Shown: one piece after another, positions 48,931 to 59,267 of the stretch | Layout of the letters: the number at the start of each line of letters is the position of its first letter | Position numbering within the stretch: position 1 is the stretch's first letter | DNA from: Rhodoblastus sp. 17X3 | GTDB taxonomy: Bacteria > Pseudomonadota > Alphaproteobacteria > Rhizobiales > Beijerinckiaceae | DNA length: 64,000 bases | Direction: 5' to 3' | Assembly (NCBI RefSeq): GCF_030056575.1 | Contig: NZ_JASHHX010000018.1 | Location: forward strand, 1-64,000 | Translations under genes and position numbers: made by a program | The notes under the pieces: generated by a model | Databases searched by the model: none | What the model was told of the DNA's origin: nothing | What the model saw: the letters and a program-made list of their open reading frames with translations, nothing else

Positions 48931-49455
48931 TGAAACACTCCCGCCGTAAAACACGGCGTGACGACTGAATGGGATCCCCTTGAGCGGAAACCGGCTTTGC
49001 GAGACGCTCGTCCCCGAAAAGTCTCTTCGGACATGACGTCGATAGCGTAAAAAAGTTTCATCACCGGGGGTCGAATGACGCGTGGCGTCACCGGCAAGAG
49101 ACTTCGACCTGACGGCGACGCGCCCCATAGTGAACGCACGAATGGGGTCCGGGTGGCGCGGGACCGAAAATGACGCGGGCGCGCTGTCGGATCAGACCGA
49201 AGTTATTGCAGGAAAAATTTAGCGAATTTCTTTTCAATTTGCAATTTGATTAAAAATCAATAGGTTATGATTCGTTTTGCCGCCAATGTTGCTTGCTGGC
49301 GATGAAAGTCAGTGTGCGTCATGAGTCGAAATAAAGCGCGAAAACTGGTCGTGACGCCGTTAACACTTGTGGCGAAGTTGTAAAACAGCATCGGGGCCGT
49401 GGCTGGCGGGAAGGCTTGCGCGGGCGGTTCATACCCGCGCAGGCCTTTCGGGCGC
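48931..49455. other. Intergenic region between regulator and second malic enzyme
   Basis: About 525 bases with no credible gene. The part at 49200-49270 is distinctly AT-rich and includes the perfect odd-spaced palindrome TTGATTAAAAATCAA (49246-49260). It could hold the regulator's promoter or a terminator for the malic enzyme gene that ends at 49456. No tRNA or repeat was found. Confidence 0.45.
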
Positions 49456-51759
<2,304 letters not shown>

Positions 51760-51885
51760 TGCGGACCCCCTGCGGTCGTGAACCGCCGTGTCGCGCGATT
51801 GTCCTGCGCGATTCGCGTCGGCGTTTCCTTCAACTCAAGTTTAGTCGTCCCGCTCGCGCGGGGCTGTCCCATCGAGAGGGACGCC

Positions 51886-53157
51886 TCAGAGCCTGGTCCC
51901 GGAAGCGGGTTTGGCGGGACCGGACGGGCCGGGCGAGCTTGTGACATCCAGGCGGTTCAAAAAGGCGGACAAGTCTTCGATATGAGCGAAATCATCGAGT
52001 TTCAAGGGCGAATCCTTGCCCTTGATCCGAAGTGTCAAGGTTTTTGGATCGCTGATGAATTTGTCGATCGCATGGGCCGCGACGGCGATCACTGCAGCGC
52101 CGGAAAACAGCAACGGCGCCTGCGAAACGATCGCGCGCCACTCGGCCTTGACCGCCTCCGGCGGCTTGCGCTGGCTGATCGAGACGAAGGCGACAACCTT
52201 GTCGAACAGGCCGGCGTTGCTGATGTCGATCTGCGCCCAGTCGACGAAGGCGTCGCGCACGGCTTTTTGGCGGACATCCTTCTCTCCGGTGAAGAACACT
52301 TTCGGGACGCCGGAAAACTGGGCGCTGAGGGCGATCCTGCCGGCGTTTTTGACGTCGAGACCGTAGGTTTTCAGCCGATAGATTTTCGCAGCCGGGTCAT
52401 AGGCGCCGGCGAACTGAAATTCGCCGGAAAGCTCGGGAAAGCCGAAGGCCGTAAGCGACTCGCCGCCTTTGGATTTCGGCGGCATTTTCAGGCTGATCCC
52501 GGTCAGGCTCGCAGCGCCTTCGAGGGGCGCGCCGTCGGAATCGAAGCTCTGGTCGATCGTCGCGGGACCGGTGTGCAGCAGGACGCGGTTGCCGCCCGGC
52601 GCGCCGGCGGGCGTGCCCTTGTCCACGGCGGAAAGATCGCCGCTCTCAAGGACCAGATGGGAGAAGCGGAAGGCGGCGACGCCGGGGTCGCCCGCGCGCA
52701 GCGCCGCCGCGAGCCCGGGCATGGAGACATGGTCGACCCGGAGGGCGCCGAGGCGCACGGCCGTGTCGCCGCTGTCGTCGGGCAGCACTCCATCCGCCGA
52801 GGCGAAGGAGAGGCTTTGCGCGCCGCCATGGGCGATGCTGTCGGCCGCGATGTCGTGGAGGGTGAAATGATCGCCGTTCTCGGCCTGGATTTCGGCCTCG
52901 GGGATGGTGACTCGGCTGGCCTGCATCCGCTCCAGCATCGCGCCGAGATCTTCGCGCGACAGCGCGCCGGTGAAGAGGCTGGTCGCCTCCGCCTGGGACA
53001 GGTTGCTGTCCTTGATGGCGATGTTCCGGAAGATGATCTTGCTCGTGGGCCCTTTCGCCAACACGGCTTCAGCGATCGTGACGTCCTCGGCCCAGGCTGG
53101 CGCGACGGCGAAAGTCCCGGCAAACAGGACCAGGGCGGCGCGAAATGAAAAGGACAT
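51886..53157 (-). CDS. Exported hypothetical protein, 423 aa
   Basis: Unrecognised. The ATG at 53157 has an ideal ribosome site, GGAGGTTCTCC, and starts a clear signal peptide (SFSFRAALVLFAGTFAVAPAWA, cut near residue 23). The mature part is beta-rich with recurring patterns of acidic and hydrophobic residues (FRNIAIKDSNLSQAEATS, LRVDHVSMPGLAAALRAG, FGFPELSGEFQFAG) and ends in a Ser/Pro-rich tail. Its overall character recalls periplasmic AsmA-like or DUF-type proteins, but no family motif could be confirmed. It lies upstream of, and is transcribed toward, the second malic enzyme, 126 bases away. Confidence 0.8.
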   Translation of the reverse strand: MSFSFRAALVLFAGTFAVAPAWAEDVTIAEAVLAKGPTSKIIFRNIAIKDSNLSQAEATSLFTGALSREDLGAMLERMQASRVTIPEAEIQAENGDHFTLHDIAADSIAHGGAQSLSFASADGVLPDDSGDTAVRLGALRVDHVSMPGLAAALRAGDPGVAAFRFSHLVLESGDLSAVDKGTPAGAPGGNRVLLHTGPATIDQSFDSDGAPLEGAASLTGISLKMPPKSKGGESLTAFGFPELSGEFQFAGAYDPAAKIYRLKTYGLDVKNAGRIALSAQFSGVPKVFFTGEKDVRQKAVRDAFVDWAQIDISNAGLFDKVVAFVSISQRKPPEAVKAEWRAIVSQAPLLFSGAAVIAVAAHAIDKFISDPKTLTLRIKGKDSPLKLDDFAHIEDLSAFLNRLDVTSSPGPSGPAKPASGTRL

Positions 53158-53363
53158 GGAGAACCTCCGGGAGGGCAGCTTCGGCGGATTCGCGGCGATT
53201 GCCAAGCAGGAGTTGCCCGGCAGGACTTGCGGACCCTCCAACCGCGAATTGCGGAGCCGCGTAACAGACATCGCCGCTGCGTCAAAATTCTGGCATGGAA
53301 CTGGTATTATCGGCGGAGCCAATTATTTTCCGCACATGAATGTCACGGTTTTGGAGAGAGACG

Positions 53364-53678
53364 ATGGTCGAAGTGGTTACGCGCGAGGAACTCAAGAAAG
53401 GCCTGGCCGAAGGGTCGATCGCGCTCATCGACGTGCGGGAGCCCAATGAATTTGCGGCGGGCCATATCCCGGGCGCGCTCACCATGCCGCTCTCGCGCTT
53501 CGACCCCGCGCAGCTTCCGCGGGACCCCGCCAAGCGCATCGTGTTCAACTGCCGCTCGGGGAAGCGCACCCTGCAGGCCATTGAAATCGCGCGTCTTGGC
53601 GGTCGTCGCGACGCCTGCGCCCATTACGAGGGCTCGATGCTGGACTGGCTCTCGGCCGGCGAGCCGGTCGAAGTCTGA
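53364..53678 (+). CDS. Single-domain rhodanese-like protein
   Basis: Cytoplasmic sulfurtransferase candidate of 104 residues. It has the rhodanese landmarks VTREELKKGLAEGSIALIDV at the start, REPNEFAAGHIPGA, and the active-site loop NCRSGKRTLQA with Cys63. The ATG at 53364 follows GGAGAGAG. No sulfur-metabolism genes adjoin it; the substrate is unknown. Confidence 0.92.
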   Translation: MVEVVTREELKKGLAEGSIALIDVREPNEFAAGHIPGALTMPLSRFDPAQLPRDPAKRIVFNCRSGKRTLQAIEIARLGGRRDACAHYEGSMLDWLSAGEPVEV

Positions 53679-53684
53679 GCGGCT

Positions 53685-54554
53685 TCAGCCCCTTGTAGCG
53701 GCCTTGCGCGCCGTCGCGGTTTCGATCATCGGTTCGGGTAGCGCAAGCGTGACGACCTTTGTCTGCCCGGCGCGCTCGGCTTCCAGCAGGCCCCAATGGA
53801 TCAGTTCGAGCCGGCCGTCGAAATGCTCGGCGATGGCGGTGCAGGATTCGACGAAATCGCCGGTGTTCACATAGGTCACGCCATCGATCTCGCGAATGAC
53901 GGCGTGATGAATATGGCCGCAAATGACGCCGTCGACGCCGCGTTTGCGCGCTTCGGCGGCGAGGGCCTCCTCGAAATCGCCGATGAAATTGACGGCGTTC
54001 TTGACCTTGAGCTTCGCCCATTTGGAAAAGGACCAATAGGGCAGGCCGAGCTTGCGGCGGCCGGCGTTGAACCAGGTGTTGGTCCAGATCGCGAAGTCAT
54101 AGGCCCAGTCGCCGAGATGAGCGAGCCAGCGGGCGTGATTGACCACGATGTCGAACTGGTCGCCGTGGACGACCAGCATCTTCCTGCCGTCGGCCGTTTC
54201 ATGGACAACATGGTCGATCACCTCGACGCCGCCGAACTCCATGCCGAGGAAGTCGCGGGCGAATTCGTCGTGATTGCCGGGAATGAAGACGACACGGGTC
54301 CCTTTGCGGACCCGGCGCAGCAGTTTCTGCACGACGTCGTTATGGGCCTGCGGCCAGTGCCAGCCGCTCTTGAGCCGCCAGCCGTCGATGATGTCGCCGA
54401 CGAGGAAAAGCTCCTCGGATTCGTTATGTTTGAGAAAATCCAGCAACAGATTGGCCTGGCAGCCTCTTGTGCCGAGATGAATATCGGAAATGAACAAGGT
54501 GCGGTATTGCTGCGGCGCGTGAGGTTCGGCGTTGATGTCGTGCCTGGCTGTCAT
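53685..54554 (-). CDS. UDP-2,3-diacylglucosamine diphosphatase-like metallophosphoesterase
   Basis: Calcineurin-like phosphoesterase of the LpxH-type family. The 289 residues show all metal-binding blocks: ISDIHLGTRG, VGDIIDGWRL, IPGNHDEFA, VVHGDQFD and CGHIHHAVIR. The class usually uses LpxI for the real lipid A step, so this protein may act on another pyrophosphate lipid. It converges on the rhodanese gene with only six bases between stops. Confidence 0.85.
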   Translation of the reverse strand: MTARHDINAEPHAPQQYRTLFISDIHLGTRGCQANLLLDFLKHNESEELFLVGDIIDGWRLKSGWHWPQAHNDVVQKLLRRVRKGTRVVFIPGNHDEFARDFLGMEFGGVEVIDHVVHETADGRKMLVVHGDQFDIVVNHARWLAHLGDWAYDFAIWTNTWFNAGRRKLGLPYWSFSKWAKLKVKNAVNFIGDFEEALAAEARKRGVDGVICGHIHHAVIREIDGVTYVNTGDFVESCTAIAEHFDGRLELIHWGLLEAERAGQTKVVTLALPEPMIETATARKAATRG

Positions 54555-54627
54555 GGTCGTGCCCGCTGATGCGTCCTTCCCGTTTGTGCTGCCAGTTTAT
54601 TGTTGCGAGACGATGACGATGTTGCTT

Positions 54628-54667
54628 TTGGTCGCAGAATGACGCTCTTGGTCACAGAATGACGCTT
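54628..54667 (+). repeat. 20-base tandem duplication across a start codon
   Basis: Two adjacent 20-base units, 54628-54647 and 54648-54667, differ at only two positions. Each contains CAGAATGACGCT, so there are two ATGs 20 bases apart. The first opens a seven-codon frame (MTLLVTE) whose TGA overlaps the second ATG, the start of the transporter gene, as ATGA. Confidence 0.85.
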
Positions 54668-55585
54668 GGAATTCTTCTCAAAATCCTCTCGACCCTCGCC
54701 TTCACCGCGATGGCGATTGGCGTGCGAATCGCCGCACCGCGGATTCCGGTCGCCGAAATCGTGTTTTTCCGCTCCGTTGTGGCGCTGGCCCTGCTTTTTG
54801 CATGGCTGCGGTGGACGGGGGGATTTCCGGGCCATCTGGCGACGCGGCGCCCGCTCGGCCATCTTGGCCGGGGCCTCTCGGGGACGGCGGGCATGTTCGC
54901 CAATTTCACCAGCCTCGCGCTGCTGCCGCTCGCCGACGCCACCGCCTATTTCTACGCCTCGCCAATTTTCGTGACGCTCATCGCCGCCTTCGCCCTGCGC
55001 GAGAATGTCCACGCCAGCCGCTGGATCGCCGTGCTGATTGGCTTCGGCGGCGTGCTCGCGATGCTGTCGGACCATTTCGGTCTTGCCGATTTCAGCCGGA
55101 CGATCGGCCAGGAGGGGGTTGGCGCCGTCGTGGCGCTGGCCGGCGCCGCATTTGCGGCGCTTTCGATCATACAGACGCGGCGGCTGGCGTCGTCCGAACA
55201 CACGGCCGCCATCGTGTTCTATTTCACCTGCCTGACAACGGCGGTCGGCGCGGGCGCGCTACTCGTGGCCCAGTTCGCGCCGGCGCTGCTGGCCTCGCAG
55301 GCTTATGTAGCGCCGAACGGCGGCGAATGGGCGGCGCTGGTCGGCGCCGGCGCGATGGGAGGCTGCGCGCAGATTCTGGTCACGACGTCCTATCGCTACG
55401 CCGACGCCTCGCTGCTCGCATCCTATGATTATCTCGCCATGATCTGGGCTTTGGCCGCGAGCCTGCTGATCTTCGGCCAATGGCCCTCGCTGGCTGTCGT
55501 TGCTGGCGCTGCGGCCGTCGCTGGATCCGGCCTGCTCGCCATTTTGGGCGAGCGCGCCTTCGTGCGTCCGGCGCCAATGAACTGA
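54659..55585 (+). CDS. DMT-superfamily (EamA) transporter
   Basis: Inner-membrane permease of the drug/metabolite transporter superfamily with two EamA repeats. The 308 residues are about ten helices long (e.g. ILLKILSTLAFTAMAIGVRI; FASPI-like ATAYFYASPIFVTLIAAFAL; SLLASYDYLAMIWALAASLL). Substrate cannot be told; relatives move amino acids or drugs. Start ATG lies at the end of the seven-codon leader frame described for the repeat. The XRE-cupin regulator follows 70 bases downstream. Confidence 0.9.
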   Translation: MTLGILLKILSTLAFTAMAIGVRIAAPRIPVAEIVFFRSVVALALLFAWLRWTGGFPGHLATRRPLGHLGRGLSGTAGMFANFTSLALLPLADATAYFYASPIFVTLIAAFALRENVHASRWIAVLIGFGGVLAMLSDHFGLADFSRTIGQEGVGAVVALAGAAFAALSIIQTRRLASSEHTAAIVFYFTCLTTAVGAGALLVAQFAPALLASQAYVAPNGGEWAALVGAGAMGGCAQILVTTSYRYADASLLASYDYLAMIWALAASLLIFGQWPSLAVVAGAAAVAGSGLLAILGERAFVRPAPMN

Positions 55586-55655
55586 ACAAAGCGTTCGATA
55601 TTCCAAACAAAATCGGATATTATGTCAAACGGAGCAGGGCGAACGGTTTTTATTC

Positions 55656-56273
55656 ATGGGCGTTGAAGGTCGCGACAAACAAAAGGCGCTGGAGGCGGGG
55701 GCCGTGGCGCTGTCAGGGCAGCTGGGCAAGACCGTACAGCGCCTGCGCAAGGCCTATAGCCTGTCGCTCTCCGAGCTCTCGGAACAATCCGGCGTCGCCA
55801 AATCGATCATCAGCCAGATCGAGCGCAATGAAACCAATCCGACTTTAGCCACGATCTGGCGGCTCGCTCAGGCGCTCGACGTCTCCATCGAGCGCGTGTT
55901 GCAGGACCGCGACGATTCGGCGTTCATCGAGAAGGTCTCCAAGGGCGATACGCCCATTCTCGTCTCCGACGACGGCAAATGCCGCCTTGCCATCACCGGC
56001 TGGATCAAGACGGTGGAATGGCTGCAATGCTATGATTTCTTCGCCGAACCGGGCGGGACGCTGGAATCGGAAGCCCATCAGCGCGGCGCCGTGGAATGTC
56101 TCACCGTGATCCAGGGCGAATTGCAGGTCGAGGTCGCGGGCGAGGCGGAAATCGTGCGCATGGACGAGACGCTGCGCTACCGCGCGGATCGCCGCCACGT
56201 CATCCGCAATGCCGGCGCCGCCCCGGCGCGCGCGGAAATGATCTGCATTCTCAAGGCCGCCGTGATGGAGTGA
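55656..56273 (+). CDS. XRE-family regulator with C-terminal cupin domain
   Basis: Transcription factor of 205 residues. An N-terminal HTH (~24-78) reads LGKTVQRLRKAYSLSLSELS and GVAKSIISQIERNETNPTLA; the cupin sensor (~120-200) includes FFAEPGGTLESEAHQRGAVE and VECLTVIQGELQVEV. Such regulators often control a neighbouring amino-acid or drug permease, and a DMT transporter lies directly upstream in the same direction. The 70-base gap contains two ATATT boxes (CGATATTCC and CGGATATTATG) that could be an operator. Ligand unknown. Confidence 0.9.
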   Translation: MGVEGRDKQKALEAGAVALSGQLGKTVQRLRKAYSLSLSELSEQSGVAKSIISQIERNETNPTLATIWRLAQALDVSIERVLQDRDDSAFIEKVSKGDTPILVSDDGKCRLAITGWIKTVEWLQCYDFFAEPGGTLESEAHQRGAVECLTVIQGELQVEVAGEAEIVRMDETLRYRADRRHVIRNAGAAPARAEMICILKAAVME

Positions 56274-56352
56274 GGCGGTCTTCTCCCGGTTACGGAAAAA
56301 GTCGCGCGTCAGCGAGAGAGATTCATGTGAGCGCCCCCCGCTTCATCCGTTT

Positions 56353-56401
56353 CGCTGCCGTAAGGCGTCGAACGGATGTTTTACGCCGCCTTGCGGCAGC
56401 G
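56353..56401. repeat. Long inverted repeat downstream of the XRE-cupin gene
   Basis: Fifteen-base arms, CGCTGCCGTAAGGCG (56353-56367) and CGCCTTGCGGCAGCG (56387-56401), pair fully with one G-U, around a 19-base loop. A second short palindrome (CCCGTCG at 56417-56423; CGACGGG at 56440-56446) follows. The 357-base gap (56274-56630) has no gene. The pair may be terminators for the regulator gene, or a repetitive palindromic unit. Confidence 0.6.
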
Positions 56402-56630
56402 TTTCACCGACTCCGGCCCGTCGAGGACAGCGCGCATCGCGACGGGACTCTGAGACGATCAGGTATTTAGTAAATATTATGGTGACGGCGTGCAGGAGCG
56501 GCATTGATGTGCCGAGATGGCGTTGCAACAACAATCGAATGGAGCGAGCGCACCGCAAAACGGCCGGCGTCCTCGCATTTCGAGGCGTCGGCCGAGTAAT
56601 TGTTGAAGCTCTGTCCGCGAATACAAAAAC

Positions 56631-58043
56631 TCAGGCGAAATAGCTTTGGGACTGCACCGTGGATACCCCTGCTCCGAGCACGTCTATAAAGGAATAATTG
56701 CCGCCGCCGAGGCTCATCGCGATCCATGTTCCGCTGTGGCCGTCGCTCATGAAGAACGTGGACGAGGCCATGGACGCATCGAAATGCAGATAGGTGCCTT
56801 GTCCCGCCACGCCGGTGGCGACCTGAAAATTGGCCACAGTATCGAGTTCGTTGGCGTGCTGCGCCGCCGCCGTCTCATTGATCACCAACCCGCCGCCGGC
56901 GCCAGCGTAGAAGACGTCATTGCCGAGTCCGGCGGTGGCGGTCTCGTAGCCCGAACCGGAATAGACGTAATCTCCGCCGCTGCCGCAGACCACATTGCCG
57001 TAAAGGTGGCCCTTTTGGCCGTAATAGGCGTCCGCTGCGCCATTGCCAAGCGTGACATTGCCGTAAATAGCGCCGTCGTTGACCATCGCGTCGCCGGCGC
57101 CAGAGCCGAAGCTGACGTTGCCGTAGATCACGCCGCTGGCCTGGTTGTCGAGAGCATCGCCCGCGCCATTGCCGAAGGCGACGGCGTTGGAACCGGCGGC
57201 GCCGTGGATCTCGGCGACCACGCCCGAATTACGGAAATAGTCCCCGGCATGATCCGCGAATGTGATCATGTTCACTGGCGAGGCGGTCGAGAGCGACTGG
57301 TACATCAGGCCGACATTGTCGAGAACGCTGTCAACGAGAGTAAATCCAGTCCCACTGACGCCCGTCGCATCCATCGTTCCGCCGTTATGGACCAAATTCG
57401 ACGTATTGGCTCCCATTGAGACGCTCCCGGCCATATGGCCTTCGTTGTCGAGAATGTCTCCGGCGCCATTGCTCATGGTGACGTTTCCGAACATCGAGCC
57501 GACATTCATTAAAGTCTCCTGACCGCTTCCGTCCACGCCATCGAAGGCGTCTTGAGAGGTTGCACTGGGGATGCCGCTGATTGTGCCCGCATTGTAAAAG
57601 TATAGATGCTGTGATGAATTTGCGGTGTCGAAATATCCTCCGGAAAGCGATCCGTAATTCAAAAATGTGCCTGTTCCAGATGTTTGTATTGCGAAGTTCG
57701 AATAACTGGAATTGGCGATCGAGCCATAGTTAACTATGGAAAAGGCGTTGACGCCAATATATATTGCTGAATTACCACCGATAATTGAGCCTCCTGCTTC
57801 ATTTGTAATAGTCATCTGAGAATAAGAACTGGAGTATGTGTTCGAAATTGCTGTATAATTTCCATAGATTTGGCCACTGTTGATGATGCTTGCACCACCA
57901 GAGGTTGTGTCGATGCAATCATAATTTTGCGATACAACATCGACATTTGGGGCCACGACAAGTGTCGTATACTGTGCTAATAAATAGTCAGGCGTATTGT
58001 TTGCGGAGCTGATGACGTTGGAGGACACATAGATCGTGGTCAT
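56631..58043 (-). CDS. Secreted repetitive beta-helix/RTX-like protein
   Basis: Large glycine/asparagine-rich protein of 470 residues, probably extracellular. There is no N-terminal signal peptide (MTTIYVSSNVISSANN). The body is built of roughly 20-residue repeats of the kind YGNVTLGNGAADAYYG, YGNVSFGSGAGDAMVN and GSVSMGANTSNLVHNGG, a parallel beta-helix pattern. Near the C-terminus GSGGDYVYSGSGYETATAG and GLGNDVFYAGAGGG resemble calcium-binding RTX nonapeptides, followed by a tail without charge, the style of type I secretion signals. A ribosome site AAAGGG precedes the ATG. The 5' third is AT-rich and the 3' part GC-rich. No T1SS genes are adjacent. Adhesin or surface-layer role is possible but unproven. 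Confidence 0.8.
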   Translation of the reverse strand: MTTIYVSSNVISSANNTPDYLLAQYTTLVVAPNVDVVSQNYDCIDTTSGGASIINSGQIYGNYTAISNTYSSSYSQMTITNEAGGSIIGGNSAIYIGVNAFSIVNYGSIANSSYSNFAIQTSGTGTFLNYGSLSGGYFDTANSSQHLYFYNAGTISGIPSATSQDAFDGVDGSGQETLMNVGSMFGNVTMSNGAGDILDNEGHMAGSVSMGANTSNLVHNGGTMDATGVSGTGFTLVDSVLDNVGLMYQSLSTASPVNMITFADHAGDYFRNSGVVAEIHGAAGSNAVAFGNGAGDALDNQASGVIYGNVSFGSGAGDAMVNDGAIYGNVTLGNGAADAYYGQKGHLYGNVVCGSGGDYVYSGSGYETATAGLGNDVFYAGAGGGLVINETAAAQHANELDTVANFQVATGVAGQGTYLHFDASMASSTFFMSDGHSGTWIAMSLGGGNYSFIDVLGAGVSTVQSQSYFA

Positions 58044-58154
58044 GGAATGAGCCCTTTACGAGTTTGATGCTGTCGTTCCAGAGTTATGAACTGTTACGGT
58101 GACACATTAATTAATACTTGCTATTATCCGCTCAATTCTTACCTGCCTAGCCTG

Positions 58155-59150
58155 TCACCCCCACAATTCCCTTTCGGGCGGAAAGACGGTCGAACCATCA
58201 AACCGCAACCCGTGCGGCCTGTCCGCAGCCAGCAGCAGCGGGCCGTCGAGATCGACGAAACGGGCGCGCCCCGCGAGCAGCAGGGCCGGGGCCATCGCCA
58301 GAGACGAGGCGACCATGCAGCCGACGAACAGGCCAAAGCCGAGCCGCTCCGCGTCGTCGGCCAGCGCCAGCGCCTCGGTCAGGCCTCCAGTCTTGTCCAA
58401 TTTGATGTTGATGAGATCATAGCGCGTCCGCAGAGCGGCCAGCCCTTCGCGGTCGTGAACGCTTTCATCGGCGCAGACCGCGACAGGCCAGCGCCGCCCG
58501 GCCAACGCGTCGTCGGAGCCCGCGGGCAGCGGCTGTTCGACCAGCGAAACGCCCGCCGCCGCGCAAGCCGCGAAATTATCATCGAGGTTTTCCGGCCGCC
58601 AAGCCTCGTTGGCGTCCACGATCAGCTCGGACTCCGGCGCGGCGGCGCGCACGGCGGCGAGACGTGCGGCGTCGCCCTCGCCCGCGAGCTTGACCTTCAA
58701 CACTGGCCGCTCCGAGGCGACCCTTGCCGCTTGCGCCATCTCGTCCGGCGTCCCGACCGAGAGCGTGAAGGCCGTAACGCAGGGCGCGAGGCGGCTCAGC
58801 CCGGCCATCTGATAGGCCGGAACGCCGCAGAGCTTGGCTTCGAGGTCCCAAAGCGCACAGTCGAGCGCATTGCGCGCCGCCCCGGCGGGCAGAAGCCGTT
58901 GCAGGGCGATCCGGTCGGCGCCTGATTCGATTTCCGCGCGGATCGATTCGATCGCGGCGGCCACGCTCTCCACGCTCTCGCCATAGCGCGCATAAGGCGT
59001 GCATTCGCCTCGCCCGGCCACAGCGCCCTGTGCGATGGTCGCGACAACGACCACGGCCTCGGTCTTGGCGCCGCGCGAGATGACGAAGGGGTTTTTCAGG
59101 GCGAAACGCTCCACGCTCAGCGTGAGTCGTCTTTTTTCGAGCGGAGTCAT
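58155..59150 (-). CDS. Dipeptide epimerase (enolase superfamily, L-Ala-D/L-Glu type)
   Basis: Probably interconverts L-Ala-D-Glu and L-Ala-L-Glu from recycled murein. The 331 residues show the muconate-lactonising subgroup layout: KxK in RPVLKVKLAGEG, metal ligands in IVDANEAW, LVEQPLP and AVCADESVHD, and the second catalytic Lys in INIKLDKTGG. The ATG at 59150 was taken over a TTG 16 codons upstream. It diverges from the Mla operon. Murein recycling would fit the wall genes in this window; substrate not proven. Confidence 0.88.
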   Translation of the reverse strand: MTPLEKRRLTLSVERFALKNPFVISRGAKTEAVVVVATIAQGAVAGRGECTPYARYGESVESVAAAIESIRAEIESGADRIALQRLLPAGAARNALDCALWDLEAKLCGVPAYQMAGLSRLAPCVTAFTLSVGTPDEMAQAARVASERPVLKVKLAGEGDAARLAAVRAAAPESELIVDANEAWRPENLDDNFAACAAAGVSLVEQPLPAGSDDALAGRRWPVAVCADESVHDREGLAALRTRYDLINIKLDKTGGLTEALALADDAERLGFGLFVGCMVASSLAMAPALLLAGRARFVDLDGPLLLAADRPHGLRFDGSTVFPPERELWG

Positions 59151-59267
59151 TCTGTTGCGCCAATGCAAGCGTGGTCTTGGAAGCGAAGTTTTTCGCAATT
59201 CGCTTTTGCGTAATCAGGCGTGCGAGGGTATTCAAGATTAACCTTCTGACAAGCGGAAACGCGCCGA

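Noticed and set aside
49246-49260. FNR/FixK box ahead of the LuxR-type regulator
   Set aside because: Arms match, but the spacer has five bases instead of four, and the distance to the gene is over 300 bases.
53158-53322. Upstream extension of the exported 423-residue protein
   Set aside because: The ideal ribosome site and signal peptide place the start at 53157.
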